A stretch of DNA of 38,920 bases from a virus, in the IMG/VR virus record IMGVR_UViG_3300044814_000116, positions 1-38,920 of that record; one strand, written 5' to 3'. Position numbers and translations under genes: made by a program. The notes under the pieces were generated by a model. The model did not search any database. It saw only the letters and a list, made by a program, of their open reading frames with translations, and had not been told where the DNA came from. Positions 29,511 to 38,114 of this stretch are shown here, piece by piece; within the stretch, counting starts at the first letter, position 1, and every line of letters starts with the position of its first letter.

Positions 29511-29526
29511 GCGACACCCGTCTTGT

Positions 29527-30267
29527 TCACTTCAAAGCCACAATCAAAGCGTTCCAATTTGTAGATACTCCAATTGTCCCTGTAGCCGTAAGCGCCGCCG
29601 CAGTTGACTGATAGTAGTAAGCTCCTGTGGTCGAGACATTGGGCGCGTAACTGTTGAGCATTTTAGCGGAGTCGTAAATCCATGCCACGTTCGTACCGAT
29701 GGTAAAGGCTGGAGCGCCGTTATAGCAAAACAGCCCGACAAGCATCTCTTTATTTGCGGCTGGAGTGATGCTGTTGCTGGTCAGAGAGGTGCTATTTCCT
29801 GAAGCGGTCGTGCCTGAGGTGTCTACACAGCTCGTTGTCGGCAGATTGGCAAACTCCATTACAATGACTTCCGAGTGGTCGATGCTGGAGCCTAAAGTGC
29901 TGCCGATAACTGTTTCACTCCCAACAGCGTTGCAGACCACCAATATCGCGCTGTAGTTCCCGCCAACCACAGCTTGATTGGCTACCACTGTGGTTGCCGT
30001 GCCAGCATCCCCGTTTACGGTCACGGTGTTCACTCCGTAAGTAGTGGTGAACAACAGCAGGGAATGCCCAGCAGTCACAGGACTGGTCATCGTACAAGTA
30101 ACGGACGTGGCGTTTGCCGCGTTTATATTCGCGCAGGCCTTCACAAAACTGGCTACTGACACTCCGCCTATCCCTACTGGTCCAGTCGTTGTAGCTGGAC
30201 CAACAACTCTGGCCTGCGGAGGCAAGAGGGAAAGCAGCGCAAGTGACGCTGCTAGTCTCGTTATCAT
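29527..30267 (-). CDS. Exported beta-rich protein
   Basis: A 246-residue product with start ATG 30267 (ATGA overlap with the next upstream gene's stop). Residues 1-19 (MITRLAASLALLSLLPPQA) form a signal peptide. Mature part: Ser/Thr/Ala-rich beta strands (SVTCTMTSPVTAGHSLLLFT, TVNGDAGTATTVVANQAVVG) with Cys pairs. Overall form resembles a small adhesin-like or virion decoration protein. No enzymatic motif. Confidence 0.6.
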   Translation of the reverse strand: MITRLAASLALLSLLPPQARVVGPATTTGPVGIGGVSVASFVKACANINAANATSVTCTMTSPVTAGHSLLLFTTTYGVNTVTVNGDAGTATTVVANQAVVGGNYSAILVVCNAVGSETVIGSTLGSSIDHSEVIVMEFANLPTTSCVDTSGTTASGNSTSLTSNSITPAANKEMLVGLFCYNGAPAFTIGTNVAWIYDSAKMLNSYAPNVSTTGAYYYQSTAAALTATGTIGVSTNWNALIVALK

Positions 30268-31700
30268 GTCTGACCTTTTCGTGTTACTGTAATGTCCAAG
30301 TTGTAGTTGCCGGTGCCCACGCTGCAAGCAGTATAGCCAGTCGCGTACTGAATGATTGAACCGTTGGTGTAAATGTTGAAGCTCCCGCTGGCCCAAGCGG
30401 TCGCGTTGGCAGCGGCGAAATGAAATGTTCCTGTTGTGGCTACGAGACTGGCGCTGTCGTCCATGGAGAGAGAAATAGCCGAATGTGCCAAGGCATTGGC
30501 GTCGGTCCAAGTTAGGAGAAAAGTCACTCCTCCGGTCCCTGGGGTTCCGCAGGCGGTCCCTCCCTGGGTGAAGGCCCAATCTACGGTATAAAGACCAGCG
30601 GTATTACATGCTCCAGCAGCAGAGGCACAGAGCGTCGCTGTTGAGATAGCAGCAGTGTTCCCCGTTGAATGAATCCGGCCAGGTTGTGTGCGCACCATCA
30701 AGCCTTGATTTGAGGCTCCCGTAGCCCCGTTTGTGTAAGCCACAAATTCATGCTGAGTGGAATTCGAGTCAATACCAGCCGCTCCGGCTACGTTGGTGAG
30801 ATCGGTGCCCTCAGTCATGCAAATTGATCCTGCAGTTCCCGGCGTACAGGCTGGAGGAGAAGTCCCGGTTTGAATGCTTACGACCTTTAAGCCGGAGGTG
30901 TTCGTGCAGGTCAAGGTGTTTGCGGTTGTCGCGCCTTCGTCGCAAAGGCTATTCGTCGGCGCGCTACCAGCCCCGCCGCCTTTGACCAGAAAGCCAGTGT
31001 TCAGAATGGCTGATGAGGAGGACTGCGTGGTGGAGTTAAAGTACGGGATACCACCTGAGGTTACCGTGCCTGAGACGGTAACAGGATAGACGGGTGCACC
31101 TCCAGTGCGCTGGATGGCGAAGTAGTTGGTGTTGTCGCTATATATCCACGCGCATTGGCCGGTTGTAAGGGAGATGCTTGACGCTGCGCTAGTGTAGGCT
31201 GAGCCGGTTGTGTAGCTAATTGTTGAAGTGGTGGGAGTGATTGTCGCTGTGCCTGCGCCGATGTCACAAGCGACGGTGACGAAATTAGACGCGAAGCCTG
31301 CGGATCCCGCTTGCGGGAGTGTGACGGCAATGGAACCAGCGTTACTGAAGCTTACATACCCAACCCGATCGGTAGTGGCAATTGTATAGGTTGTTCCGGT
31401 TTGTGCGTTTGTCGCTACGCCAGCGAGCGTCGGATCCGCTCCGCCAACGATGGCCCAGGCTGAGCCGCTGTACTGGCAGAGCACGCGCGTCGAGCCGCCA
31501 CCAGACGTGCAGCTCACTCCATTTCCGTCAGTCACGACCGCTAGAGTGTTCGTCGCCGGAGCGGACGGGAGATTCGCTACAGTGTAGGAGCTGACCCCGC
31601 CGCCCACGCCTCCGCCGATAGTGGTTTGAGCCAGCGCGGGAGTAGCGAGTAGTGGCATGAAAATAAAATACAGCGAGAGTCTTATTGTGAAGATTCTCAT
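30264..31700 (-). CDS. Exported large beta-rich protein
   Basis: A 478-residue product. Start ATG 31700 (GTG 31718 is the alternative) gives the signal peptide MRIFTIRLSLYFIFMPLLAT...ALA, cleaved before QTTIGG. The mature part is Gly/Ser/Thr-rich with many short strands and repeats of TSGGIPYFNSTTQSSSSAIL, a motif I associate with phage tail-fibre and metagenomic virion proteins from soil; the middle carries Cys pairs (TPGTAGSICMTEGTD). C-terminus YNLDITVTRKGQT. Probably a tail fibre or receptor-binding-associated protein. Confidence 0.6.
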   Translation of the reverse strand: MRIFTIRLSLYFIFMPLLATPALAQTTIGGGVGGGVSSYTVANLPSAPATNTLAVVTDGNGVSCTSGGGSTRVLCQYSGSAWAIVGGADPTLAGVATNAQTGTTYTIATTDRVGYVSFSNAGSIAVTLPQAGSAGFASNFVTVACDIGAGTATITPTTSTISYTTGSAYTSAASSISLTTGQCAWIYSDNTNYFAIQRTGGAPVYPVTVSGTVTSGGIPYFNSTTQSSSSAILNTGFLVKGGGAGSAPTNSLCDEGATTANTLTCTNTSGLKVVSIQTGTSPPACTPGTAGSICMTEGTDLTNVAGAAGIDSNSTQHEFVAYTNGATGASNQGLMVRTQPGRIHSTGNTAAISTATLCASAAGACNTAGLYTVDWAFTQGGTACGTPGTGGVTFLLTWTDANALAHSAISLSMDDSASLVATTGTFHFAAANATAWASGSFNIYTNGSIIQYATGYTACSVGTGNYNLDITVTRKGQT

Positions 31701-31719
31701 AGCGTCACCATACCTCACC

Positions 31720-32025
31720 TCACAAGAACTCGAAATGGCCCGCCTTCTTTACGTACGTCAGTGTCGTGCCATCCGCGAGCGCGTCCGTGTCTACAGGCGC
31801 GACACGCAGCCCTAGCAGCATAGTATCCGCTGGACCGCTGCCTGGAGGGGGGCCGCTAGACTTCCCGCTTGGAGGAGCATGCACCTTGGCGTGCAGCGCG
31901 TTGAAACGGTCTTGGAGATCATAGTGTTGGGAGAGCAGCTGGCGGAACGAGCGCTCCAGCGCGGAAGGATCCTTCAGTTGTTCCGAACTTGGGAACCATC
32001 GCTGGTTAGATTGGGCTTTGAGCAT
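31720..32025 (-). CDS. Small structural or chaperone candidate
   Basis: A 101-residue protein with helical N-terminal half (LERSFRQLLSQHYDLQDRFN) and a Ser/Pro/Gly-rich linker, ending in a strand-rich segment (YVKKAGHFEFL). The preceding gene overlaps it by 20 bp, with GGGAG five bases upstream of ATG. Between a giant virion gene and tail genes; could link them. Function unknown. Confidence 0.55.
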   Translation of the reverse strand: MLKAQSNQRWFPSSEQLKDPSALERSFRQLLSQHYDLQDRFNALHAKVHAPPSGKSSGPPPGSGPADTMLLGLRVAPVDTDALADGTTLTYVKKAGHFEFL

Positions 32026-35000
32026 CAGGACTCCCGCCGAAGGACTTAAATATTTGATAAGGGCCTGAACGTGACCAGGCCCCTACGTGAACTTCAATGT
32101 CGTCCTCAAAGATTTGAAACGGCGCACTGGAAGCGGCTGCGACAATGAAAAGCTGCCCCTTGTTAGCGGTCAGCGGAAAGAGTTGCTTCTTTTGGACGCC
32201 TCCGCTCGACGGAATGGTGATCGCCTGCGGGGACTGGCCGTCGAAGGTCGTGATCGTGAGCGTAATCGTCGCCGTGCTCACCCAGGTGATCGCAATCTGC
32301 CGGATGTGCCCGAAGCCTTGCAAGCCGAACGAGGTCCCAAAGGTCGTCCAGCCGATCGTGCGCGCCGGCTGGACATCGAAGCTCGGTTGCCAGATGAAAA
32401 ATTGCGTAGGCGTGGTGCGCAGCGAGAAGTCGTCCGTCCATTGCAGGAATAATCCGAGGAAGTCGCTGACAACCGTGCCGCCAACGCTGACTGGAACGCG
32501 CACGCGGGTTGCGCCGCTCGGGATAGTAGTAGGAGCAGCAGCTTGCGCGCCAAGGGACATGGGAGTAGCTGCGACTCCAGCGGTGGCCGCGGGAACGCAG
32601 TCTAGGAAGAAATCCCCCCACTGTTTGGGAGCCCGTACGTCGCCTCCGTCGAACTCCCGGACAGCCAGCAGTCCCTGGATTAACGCTCCAGGGTCGTTCG
32701 TATGGTCCACTTGCGTGTAGATCGTACCCTTGGAGCTTAGCCCGCCGCTGCGTCCGGCGAAAAGAAGCGCTTGATTAAGAGCCCCTGCGGATTCCGGAGC
32801 CTGTTCAATGGAATATACCGCGGAGATGAACACTGTCGCGGCGCTCCCTCCGTTGCCCCATAGGTCCTCACTCCAGGCCATGCGCTTCAAGTCCAGCACT
32901 AGCGTGTGATAGAGGCCGTCGGTGAAGCCGATGTAGATGGCATAGAGATAGCCGTTGTGATGGGTAAGCCGGAACTTTGTGACTTTTGAGTAGTCCGGAG
33001 CGATGTAGGTGATGCCTTTGTAAGTTACATCCTCCCCGACGGTGAGTCCTTCGTGCGGGAAGAGGTTGAAAAGGTCCGCATCGGTGAGGCTTCCACGAGA
33101 GGTTCCCCAGATACCATCTCTGGCCCAAAAGAATATTTCCTTGCCATCAGTTGCGTGCCCATAGGGAGCAGCTAGTCCACGGGGAATCGGCTGCTCTACA
33201 TAGTTGTACCGCTGCGCAGGATTGCCAGGAGTAGGATACAAAGCCCACCAGCGTTTTGTTGACCCCACAAACGATAGACCGTCCACGACTTCACCGCCGA
33301 GGAGAGGCTCGCTTGGTTGAGTGATTTCAATGTTGTAGGCGTCCGAAGCGGAATCCGGTGCGTTATTTTTAGAGAAGTAGAGTTTTCCAGGATTGAGCGG
33401 ATCGCCGCACGCGAAGATAGTTCCGTTCACGTCCGGCCCCCACATATACGGGAGCTTTTGATTAGCGATAAGCGGTTCCTGGATATTGTACGGGACGTTC
33501 GTTCCAAAGCCCGCGTTCTCTAGGAACTCTAAGCGATACGTGGTCCCGGTGGTCAGCACCGGACGCGCCCGCAATGTATAAACGTTCAGGCCGCCGAGCT
33601 GCACGAGCGTCCCTGGAAGATAGTTCGCGGTGTCGGTGTCCGTGGAAGAGATGATCGCCACGGTGCCGTTGACGATGCTCGCGGTCCCGTTGTTCGGGAT
33701 ATCCACGCTCGGCCAGGGCTCGAAGTTGTCGAACTCCAGTTCGTCGCCAACGCCAACTGCGTCATCTGTATAATTATCGATGAACGTAGACGCGGACGAT
33801 GGCGCGGACCCCACGTAGCGCCAAGAGGTTATCGTGCCGCCGTAACGGAAAACGTCCCAGGTGTCGATTTGCGTATCGTAGGCGGCAGACGGGAAAGTTA
33901 ACATGATAGCTTGTCTGCGAGGGCTCACTCCGTAGCGTGTCGCCGGGGACGGATTGCCGACGGCTCCGGTGACCTTGGAGCGCGGGCGCACACGATAAAG
34001 GTAAGGAGAGCCTATGTCCCCGACGTCCGGTTGATAGCCGCCGAATACGGTGAAATAGTTGTCCTGCGCCACGGTCACGTTGCCGGAGACATTCCATAAA
34101 ACTTGAAAAGCAGCGAAGGTGAGCAGAGATTTGGTCTCGTCGCTGCCTACACGGGTCAGCTCGCTGACGGGAAAAACGATCTGAGCCCACTGGTTGGCGC
34201 CAGTAGCCGCTTGCGCTCCGCTAAAAGTGGTTCCTTGGTTCCCAGAGGAGATGGCATTCTCCTCATCCACTAAGGCTCGCTGAGTAACCGTTTGTGCGAT
34301 GGCTAGCTGAGTTACGGCGTTGGCGATCGCAGACGCGATATCCGAGGCTCGCACCGTATAGTAATAGAAATTCTTGGTGAACGTCCCGTCGTCCACGTCG
34401 AAGAGGATTTTGAACTCGTTGACGTTCTCTGGAACGTCCACACGGAAGCCCATGGAGATGTAATCGCTCTCCTGGAAAATGATTCCGCTGGTAGATATGA
34501 AGGAGTTGGCTCCTCCGGTAGCGGTGTATACCGTCCCGACTCCTGGGGTGACCGCGTAAGTTTTGGGAGTGTTAGGGTCCCCAATGGCGTCTCCGGGAGC
34601 AGGCGCGGCAAGGAATTTAATCGCCTGGATTGCAGGGATAATTGTTACGGTGTCTGCGGTGGTATGCGTGCTCGCTGTAGAAGTCTCGACGGCAAAGGAG
34701 CCATTGGGTCCTACGCTGACGCTCAGCACCAAAGCATACTCTGCAGCGATCTTGATGATCGCGCCACGGCGCAGGGAGGCTAGGAGGAGCGGATTGTAAA
34801 TGGAGTCGTTCCCGCCCTGGCCGGTTAACGCATTTATGACTAGCACGCATCGTCCCGATGAGCCGCTGAAGTAAAAAATACTGGAGAGCTGCAGCGCCGT
34901 CCCCAGCGCCGGGAACACGTCTGTTACCAGGGCGATGAGACCGTTGATAGTTATGGTCATCATTCGCTGGTAGGCCACGGTGGTAGACACTTGGATGCTG

Positions 35001-35638
35001 TAAGGAATATTAGACCCAGAACCAAGCGAAGGATCAGCGAACACTACGCCAGCGGTATCAGACACGCGCGTGGTGTTGGTGGTCGCTCTGGCTGTGCCTG
35101 CAGAGTTATAACCAGGACCTAGAGGATTCGGAGGCACGGTGTTGACGATCCCGGCGTCCGGCGAGGTCTGCGGCTCCGCAATTCCTACCTTAAACACGCT
35201 TACGGCGTTCGAGCCGTCCGGGGCGGAGAACTTTTGATAGTCGGTACCATTCGCGACGTACATGTACGGCGTGGGGGAAGCGTTGGGCCGGAAAGGAATC
35301 ATCGCCGCGCCGGGAGCGACGCCACCGCCAGCGAGCGTGCCAACCGAGACGCCGGTGTCCAGCCACACTTTATCCGAGACATCGCGGGCTAGGATTCGCG
35401 GGAGACTATCCGTCAGGAGCGCGGTGTAGGCGCGCAGGTCGGTGATATTGGCAAACGCTCCAGAGGTGGTGGTCAGTAGACCTAAGCCGGGACGCGTACG
35501 GATGCTGTGATCTGAGTAAGCGCGAATATTGGTAGCTACAGGGTACTTTCCTGGAGGCAGAGAGTCCGGGGAAGCGTTCAGCTTCAGGCCCAAAAACGCG
35601 AACCTCTCACCCTCTTTTAATCTGGTGAAATCGCTCAC
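32006..35638 (-). CDS. 1210-residue virion protein, candidate tail hub or nozzle
   Basis: GTG start at 35638 (GTGA overlap). The largest product in the window. N-terminal motif FLGLKLNASPDSLPPGKYPV followed by ATNIRAYSDHSIRTRPGLGL resembles the opening of phage tail nozzle and hub proteins (LN...PP...N...RpG). The body is beta-rich, with Tyr/Trp/Pro-containing strands spaced at 50-100 residues (YLYRVRPRSKVTGAVGNPSP; RPRSK; DGIWGTSRGSLTD), compatible with propeller-like or repeated tail-tip domains. No signal peptide. Assigned structural by size and neighbours. Confidence 0.6.
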   Translation of the reverse strand: MSDFTRLKEGERFAFLGLKLNASPDSLPPGKYPVATNIRAYSDHSIRTRPGLGLLTTTSGAFANITDLRAYTALLTDSLPRILARDVSDKVWLDTGVSVGTLAGGGVAPGAAMIPFRPNASPTPYMYVANGTDYQKFSAPDGSNAVSVFKVGIAEPQTSPDAGIVNTVPPNPLGPGYNSAGTARATTNTTRVSDTAGVVFADPSLGSGSNIPYSIQVSTTVAYQRMMTITINGLIALVTDVFPALGTALQLSSIFYFSGSSGRCVLVINALTGQGGNDSIYNPLLLASLRRGAIIKIAAEYALVLSVSVGPNGSFAVETSTASTHTTADTVTIIPAIQAIKFLAAPAPGDAIGDPNTPKTYAVTPGVGTVYTATGGANSFISTSGIIFQESDYISMGFRVDVPENVNEFKILFDVDDGTFTKNFYYYTVRASDIASAIANAVTQLAIAQTVTQRALVDEENAISSGNQGTTFSGAQAATGANQWAQIVFPVSELTRVGSDETKSLLTFAAFQVLWNVSGNVTVAQDNYFTVFGGYQPDVGDIGSPYLYRVRPRSKVTGAVGNPSPATRYGVSPRRQAIMLTFPSAAYDTQIDTWDVFRYGGTITSWRYVGSAPSSASTFIDNYTDDAVGVGDELEFDNFEPWPSVDIPNNGTASIVNGTVAIISSTDTDTANYLPGTLVQLGGLNVYTLRARPVLTTGTTYRLEFLENAGFGTNVPYNIQEPLIANQKLPYMWGPDVNGTIFACGDPLNPGKLYFSKNNAPDSASDAYNIEITQPSEPLLGGEVVDGLSFVGSTKRWWALYPTPGNPAQRYNYVEQPIPRGLAAPYGHATDGKEIFFWARDGIWGTSRGSLTDADLFNLFPHEGLTVGEDVTYKGITYIAPDYSKVTKFRLTHHNGYLYAIYIGFTDGLYHTLVLDLKRMAWSEDLWGNGGSAATVFISAVYSIEQAPESAGALNQALLFAGRSGGLSSKGTIYTQVDHTNDPGALIQGLLAVREFDGGDVRAPKQWGDFFLDCVPAATAGVAATPMSLGAQAAAPTTIPSGATRVRVPVSVGGTVVSDFLGLFLQWTDDFSLRTTPTQFFIWQPSFDVQPARTIGWTTFGTSFGLQGFGHIRQIAITWVSTATITLTITTFDGQSPQAITIPSSGGVQKKQLFPLTANKGQLFIVAAASSAPFQIFEDDIEVHVGAWSRSGPYQIFKSFGGSPDAQSPI

Positions 35639-36978
35639 GCGGATGTCTCCGCAACAGGAGCCATACGCGGCGCCTGCTCTTCCTGCAACTGGCTGAGGTT
35701 GAATAGCGGCTTCGTGAACTCTCCCAGCTCGGCCAGCTTAGCGTTGTAGACCGCCGCCTGCTTCAAGAAGCGTTCAAGGAGCGGAGTCGTGGAGATGAAT
35801 TCCGCTCCGCCAGCTTTGAACATCGCTACGTGCACACAGTAGTCTAAAATCGCGTCGAGATCCTCGCGGGCAGCAGGAAGGTTGTCTGCGTCGGCAACGG
35901 GGACAGGGGCGTTCTGGACCACTGTCGCGGTCATGGAGTATGGTCCCGCGTCTGGGACGGAGGCTAGTGCGATGAGGTTGAGCCCGGAGTGGAACGCCGT
36001 GTCCGGAATGCCAGGGGATTCCGCCTGCCAGTTAGCGCGATAGAGATCGGCGGAGCGAATGGAGTCGATTTGCATGGTCGTGTTGGCGATGCGCATGGCC
36101 AGGAGCGCAGGGGAACTAGCCAGCAGGGCTAAGCCCATGCGATACCGTTGCTCGCAGTAAGCTGCGCGAGTGGGATCCTTGGCATTCGACTCCCGCGAGA
36201 GTAGATCGGCCAGCGCTCCCCACTTGATGAGGTGAGTCCAGTCGTCCGGGACAATAAGAAGCGTAGCGCTCGCGGCACTGAGTGCTGGACCGGCTTCTAC
36301 AGTCAGAAGTTCGTAATTCCCTGCTCCTCCAGGAGCGCGATCGGTGTCGAAAGAGATCGGAGGCTGCGTGGAAAGTAGATAAGTAAAAGGAGTTCCGGCT
36401 GGGAGTTGCAGATAGCCAGGCTGGAAGGACTGCTCGCCCCAGGTGTCCTCTGGCCACATGGTGGACGGAGGGTCGATAGCCGGAAGGTAAGCCATGCGCC
36501 GCACGTCGATCACCGTGTCAGGAAGCGCGATGCGCCCGTTCACTGCAGGAACGAGGCGGCGAGTCGTAGTGCAGCCGGTCACTGAGAGTATTTCATCCCG
36601 GCGGCGCGAGACGGCGTTGATGAGATCGTCGGCGGTGAACTGCGTGGAGACTCCCGTCCAGGGGTTGACGCCTACAGATGGTTCGAGGAGAGCGTACTGG
36701 ATGTCGAGGTAGAGCGCCGCGTCCGTGATGGTCAGCGGTCGCAGCGTGTTCGGAAGGTTCGTCGCGTCGGTGAGGTCATAGTAGGAGACTCCGGTTTGCG
36801 TCGGGAAGGTGAAATCGCTGCGCCAGAAGGAGGTGAGCGCCTGCCACGTGCGTAGGGATTCCAAAAGGAGCGATTTTAATTCCGTGTCGGACCAAAATTG
36901 CTTCGAACTATCATAGAGACGATTCGCGAGCTGCTGGCGCGCGGCGGCGTAGGTGATATATGTATAAATGTCAGCCAT
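35635..36978 (-). CDS. Tail adaptor candidate
   Basis: A 447-residue protein starting MADIYTYITYAAARQQLANR. The N-terminal helical part (QQLANRLYDSSKQFWSDTEL) followed by the beta region (TFPTQTGVSYYDLTD) is the pattern of podovirus head-tail adaptors and tail-tube-associated proteins. Helices with W/Y (HLIKWGALADLLSRESNAKD) and an acidic C-terminus follow. It starts immediately after the microORF stop and abuts the 1210-aa gene. No direct motif proof. Confidence 0.55.
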   Translation of the reverse strand: MADIYTYITYAAARQQLANRLYDSSKQFWSDTELKSLLLESLRTWQALTSFWRSDFTFPTQTGVSYYDLTDATNLPNTLRPLTITDAALYLDIQYALLEPSVGVNPWTGVSTQFTADDLINAVSRRRDEILSVTGCTTTRRLVPAVNGRIALPDTVIDVRRMAYLPAIDPPSTMWPEDTWGEQSFQPGYLQLPAGTPFTYLLSTQPPISFDTDRAPGGAGNYELLTVEAGPALSAASATLLIVPDDWTHLIKWGALADLLSRESNAKDPTRAAYCEQRYRMGLALLASSPALLAMRIANTTMQIDSIRSADLYRANWQAESPGIPDTAFHSGLNLIALASVPDAGPYSMTATVVQNAPVPVADADNLPAAREDLDAILDYCVHVAMFKAGGAEFISTTPLLERFLKQAAVYNAKLAELGEFTKPLFNLSQLQEEQAPRMAPVAETSA

Positions 36979-37032
36979 TTACGGCTTCTTTCCAAATGTC
37001 CACGGATAAGTGATGCCATTCTCTCCCGCCAC
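36979..37032 (-). CDS. 17-residue micropeptide candidate
   Basis: GTG at 37032 is preceded by AGAAGG six bases upstream. The product MAGENGITYPWTFGKKP ends in TAA directly before the ATG of the adaptor gene. This could be a real micropeptide or a leader for coupled translation. Evidence is limited to ribosome site and neat junctions. Confidence 0.35.
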   Translation of the reverse strand: MAGENGITYPWTFGKKP

Positions 37033-37035
37033 GAA

Positions 37036-37341
37036 TCACCTTCTGCTGCGCTTGCGTTGATACTTGCGGTCTTGTTTCCTCGTCAGGATCCGCTCGCCTT
37101 TATGCACCCGTGCTTGCCCACCGCGCTTTACCTTGCCGCCTCGCTTGTAGCTCGCGGGATCGGATTTGTAACCCGCGGCTTTTCCGATTGTCGCGTTCAT
37201 TTGCCGCCCGGCGGCTTCCTTGTCGCCTTGCTCGGAGATGTAGGAGCGAACTTTGTCCATGCTGGAACCGGATTTTATCATCCGCGCGGCCTGCTTGCCG
37301 CGGCTTTCAGAAGTTTCTGCGCGGGTTGTTTCGTCGGCCAC
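37036..37341 (-). CDS. Small basic protein, paralog of the next upstream gene
   Basis: A 101-residue protein with an acidic/polar N-terminal half and a basic C-terminus containing YKRGGKVKRGGQARVHKGER. This tail matches that of the neighbour at 37345 (YRRGGKVSRTGIARLHKGEL, both followed by -LTRKQ-). HKGE-type motifs with G-x-A-R-x-HKGE are frequent in phage virion or tail proteins. A tandem duplication is the natural explanation. Confidence 0.65.
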   Translation of the reverse strand: MADETTRAETSESRGKQAARMIKSGSSMDKVRSYISEQGDKEAAGRQMNATIGKAAGYKSDPASYKRGGKVKRGGQARVHKGERILTRKQDRKYQRKRSRR

Positions 37342-37344
37342 TGG

Positions 37345-37590
37345 TCACCTACGCTTTCCGCTGCGCTTGTACTGCTTCGCCTGCTTGCGAGTAAGCACCA
37401 ATTCCCCCTTGTGAAGACGCGCGATCCCGGTGCGAGATACCTTGCCGCCGCGGCGATAGGATTTGAACTGACGGCGGGGAGCGTCGTAGAGAGCATCGTC
37501 GATACTGGAGCTGTCGCTGTCTGATTTGCCGCCGCCAGCCTTGGCTACGCCGCTAGCGGCTTTCTCTAGTCCGGCTGCGCTGAATGGCAT
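37345..37590 (-). CDS. Small basic protein, paralog of the next downstream gene
   Basis: Start set at ATG 37590 (MPFSAAGLEKAASGVAKAGG), with GGTGAGG five bases upstream; an in-frame GTG at 37611 overlaps the upstream gene. N-terminus Gly/Ser-rich (AKAGGGKSDSDSSSIDDA), C-terminus basic with RRGGKVSRTGIARLHKGELV. About 81 residues. Probably virion-associated. Confidence 0.6.
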   Translation of the reverse strand: MPFSAAGLEKAASGVAKAGGGKSDSDSSSIDDALYDAPRRQFKSYRRGGKVSRTGIARLHKGELVLTRKQAKQYKRSGKRR

Positions 37591-37597
37591 GAGGACC

Positions 37598-37864
37598 TCA
37601 CCGGGAGCCACGAAGCTGGCGGTTGAATAAAGCTACACGATCCTCGGTGATGTCTCCGGAGTGCGGTCCAGGCGGATGCTCCTGCTCGGGATACTCCTGG
37701 TAGCCGCGGTCTCCGCGGATGGTTCCCTCGCGGGCTTCGCGCTCCTCGTCCCATGGAAGGGAACAGTGGATGCGCGTCGCCAGCAGCGGACGCTGCGCGG
37801 CGATCTCTGACGGATAAGTACGGTCCCTAACAAGACCATGCTGATCTGTTTTGTATCCGGACAT
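37598..37864 (-). CDS. Hypothetical protein
   Basis: An 88-residue protein, MSGYKTDQHGLVRDRTYPSE..., with AAGGAAGG upstream of the ATG. Highly charged in the middle (DEEREAREGTIRGDRGYQEY) with no membrane segment. Related to unnamed phage proteins in style; function unknown. Confidence 0.6.
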   Translation of the reverse strand: MSGYKTDQHGLVRDRTYPSEIAAQRPLLATRIHCSLPWDEEREAREGTIRGDRGYQEYPEQEHPPGPHSGDITEDRVALFNRQLRGSR

Positions 37865-37882
37865 AGTGCACCTTCCTTTAGA

Positions 37883-38104
37883 TTAAGGCTTCACACTGTC
37901 TGAAACGGTCGCTGGAAGCTTCGACGAATACGCGCGCATGACGTTCGCGGCTAGCGTGTTTGCAAATTGAAAAAAGAAGCGATAGAACATGGAGGAGTCG
38001 GCACCAGGCATCGGCAGCGACCCGACAAACGCGCTCACGAAATAGTAGAGTCCGAGCACGAAGGCTGTCGGGTGCAGTTTTATGAAAGTGATAAGTCCGG
38101 TCAT
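37883..38104 (-). CDS. Holin-like small membrane protein
   Basis: A 73-residue product with a hydrophobic region (FVLGLYYFVSAFVGSLP, residues ~15-31) and a second, aromatic one (MFYRFFFQFANTLAANVMRA). Y-x-F...GSLP and YRFFFxFxNTLAANVxRA are features I recall from small phage proteins often annotated as holins. Located in the structural block rather than beside the endolysin. The first ATG follows ggagttact. Confidence 0.55.
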   Translation of the reverse strand: MTGLITFIKLHPTAFVLGLYYFVSAFVGSLPMPGADSSMFYRFFFQFANTLAANVMRAYSSKLPATVSDSVKP

Positions 38105-38114
38105 TAGTAACTCC

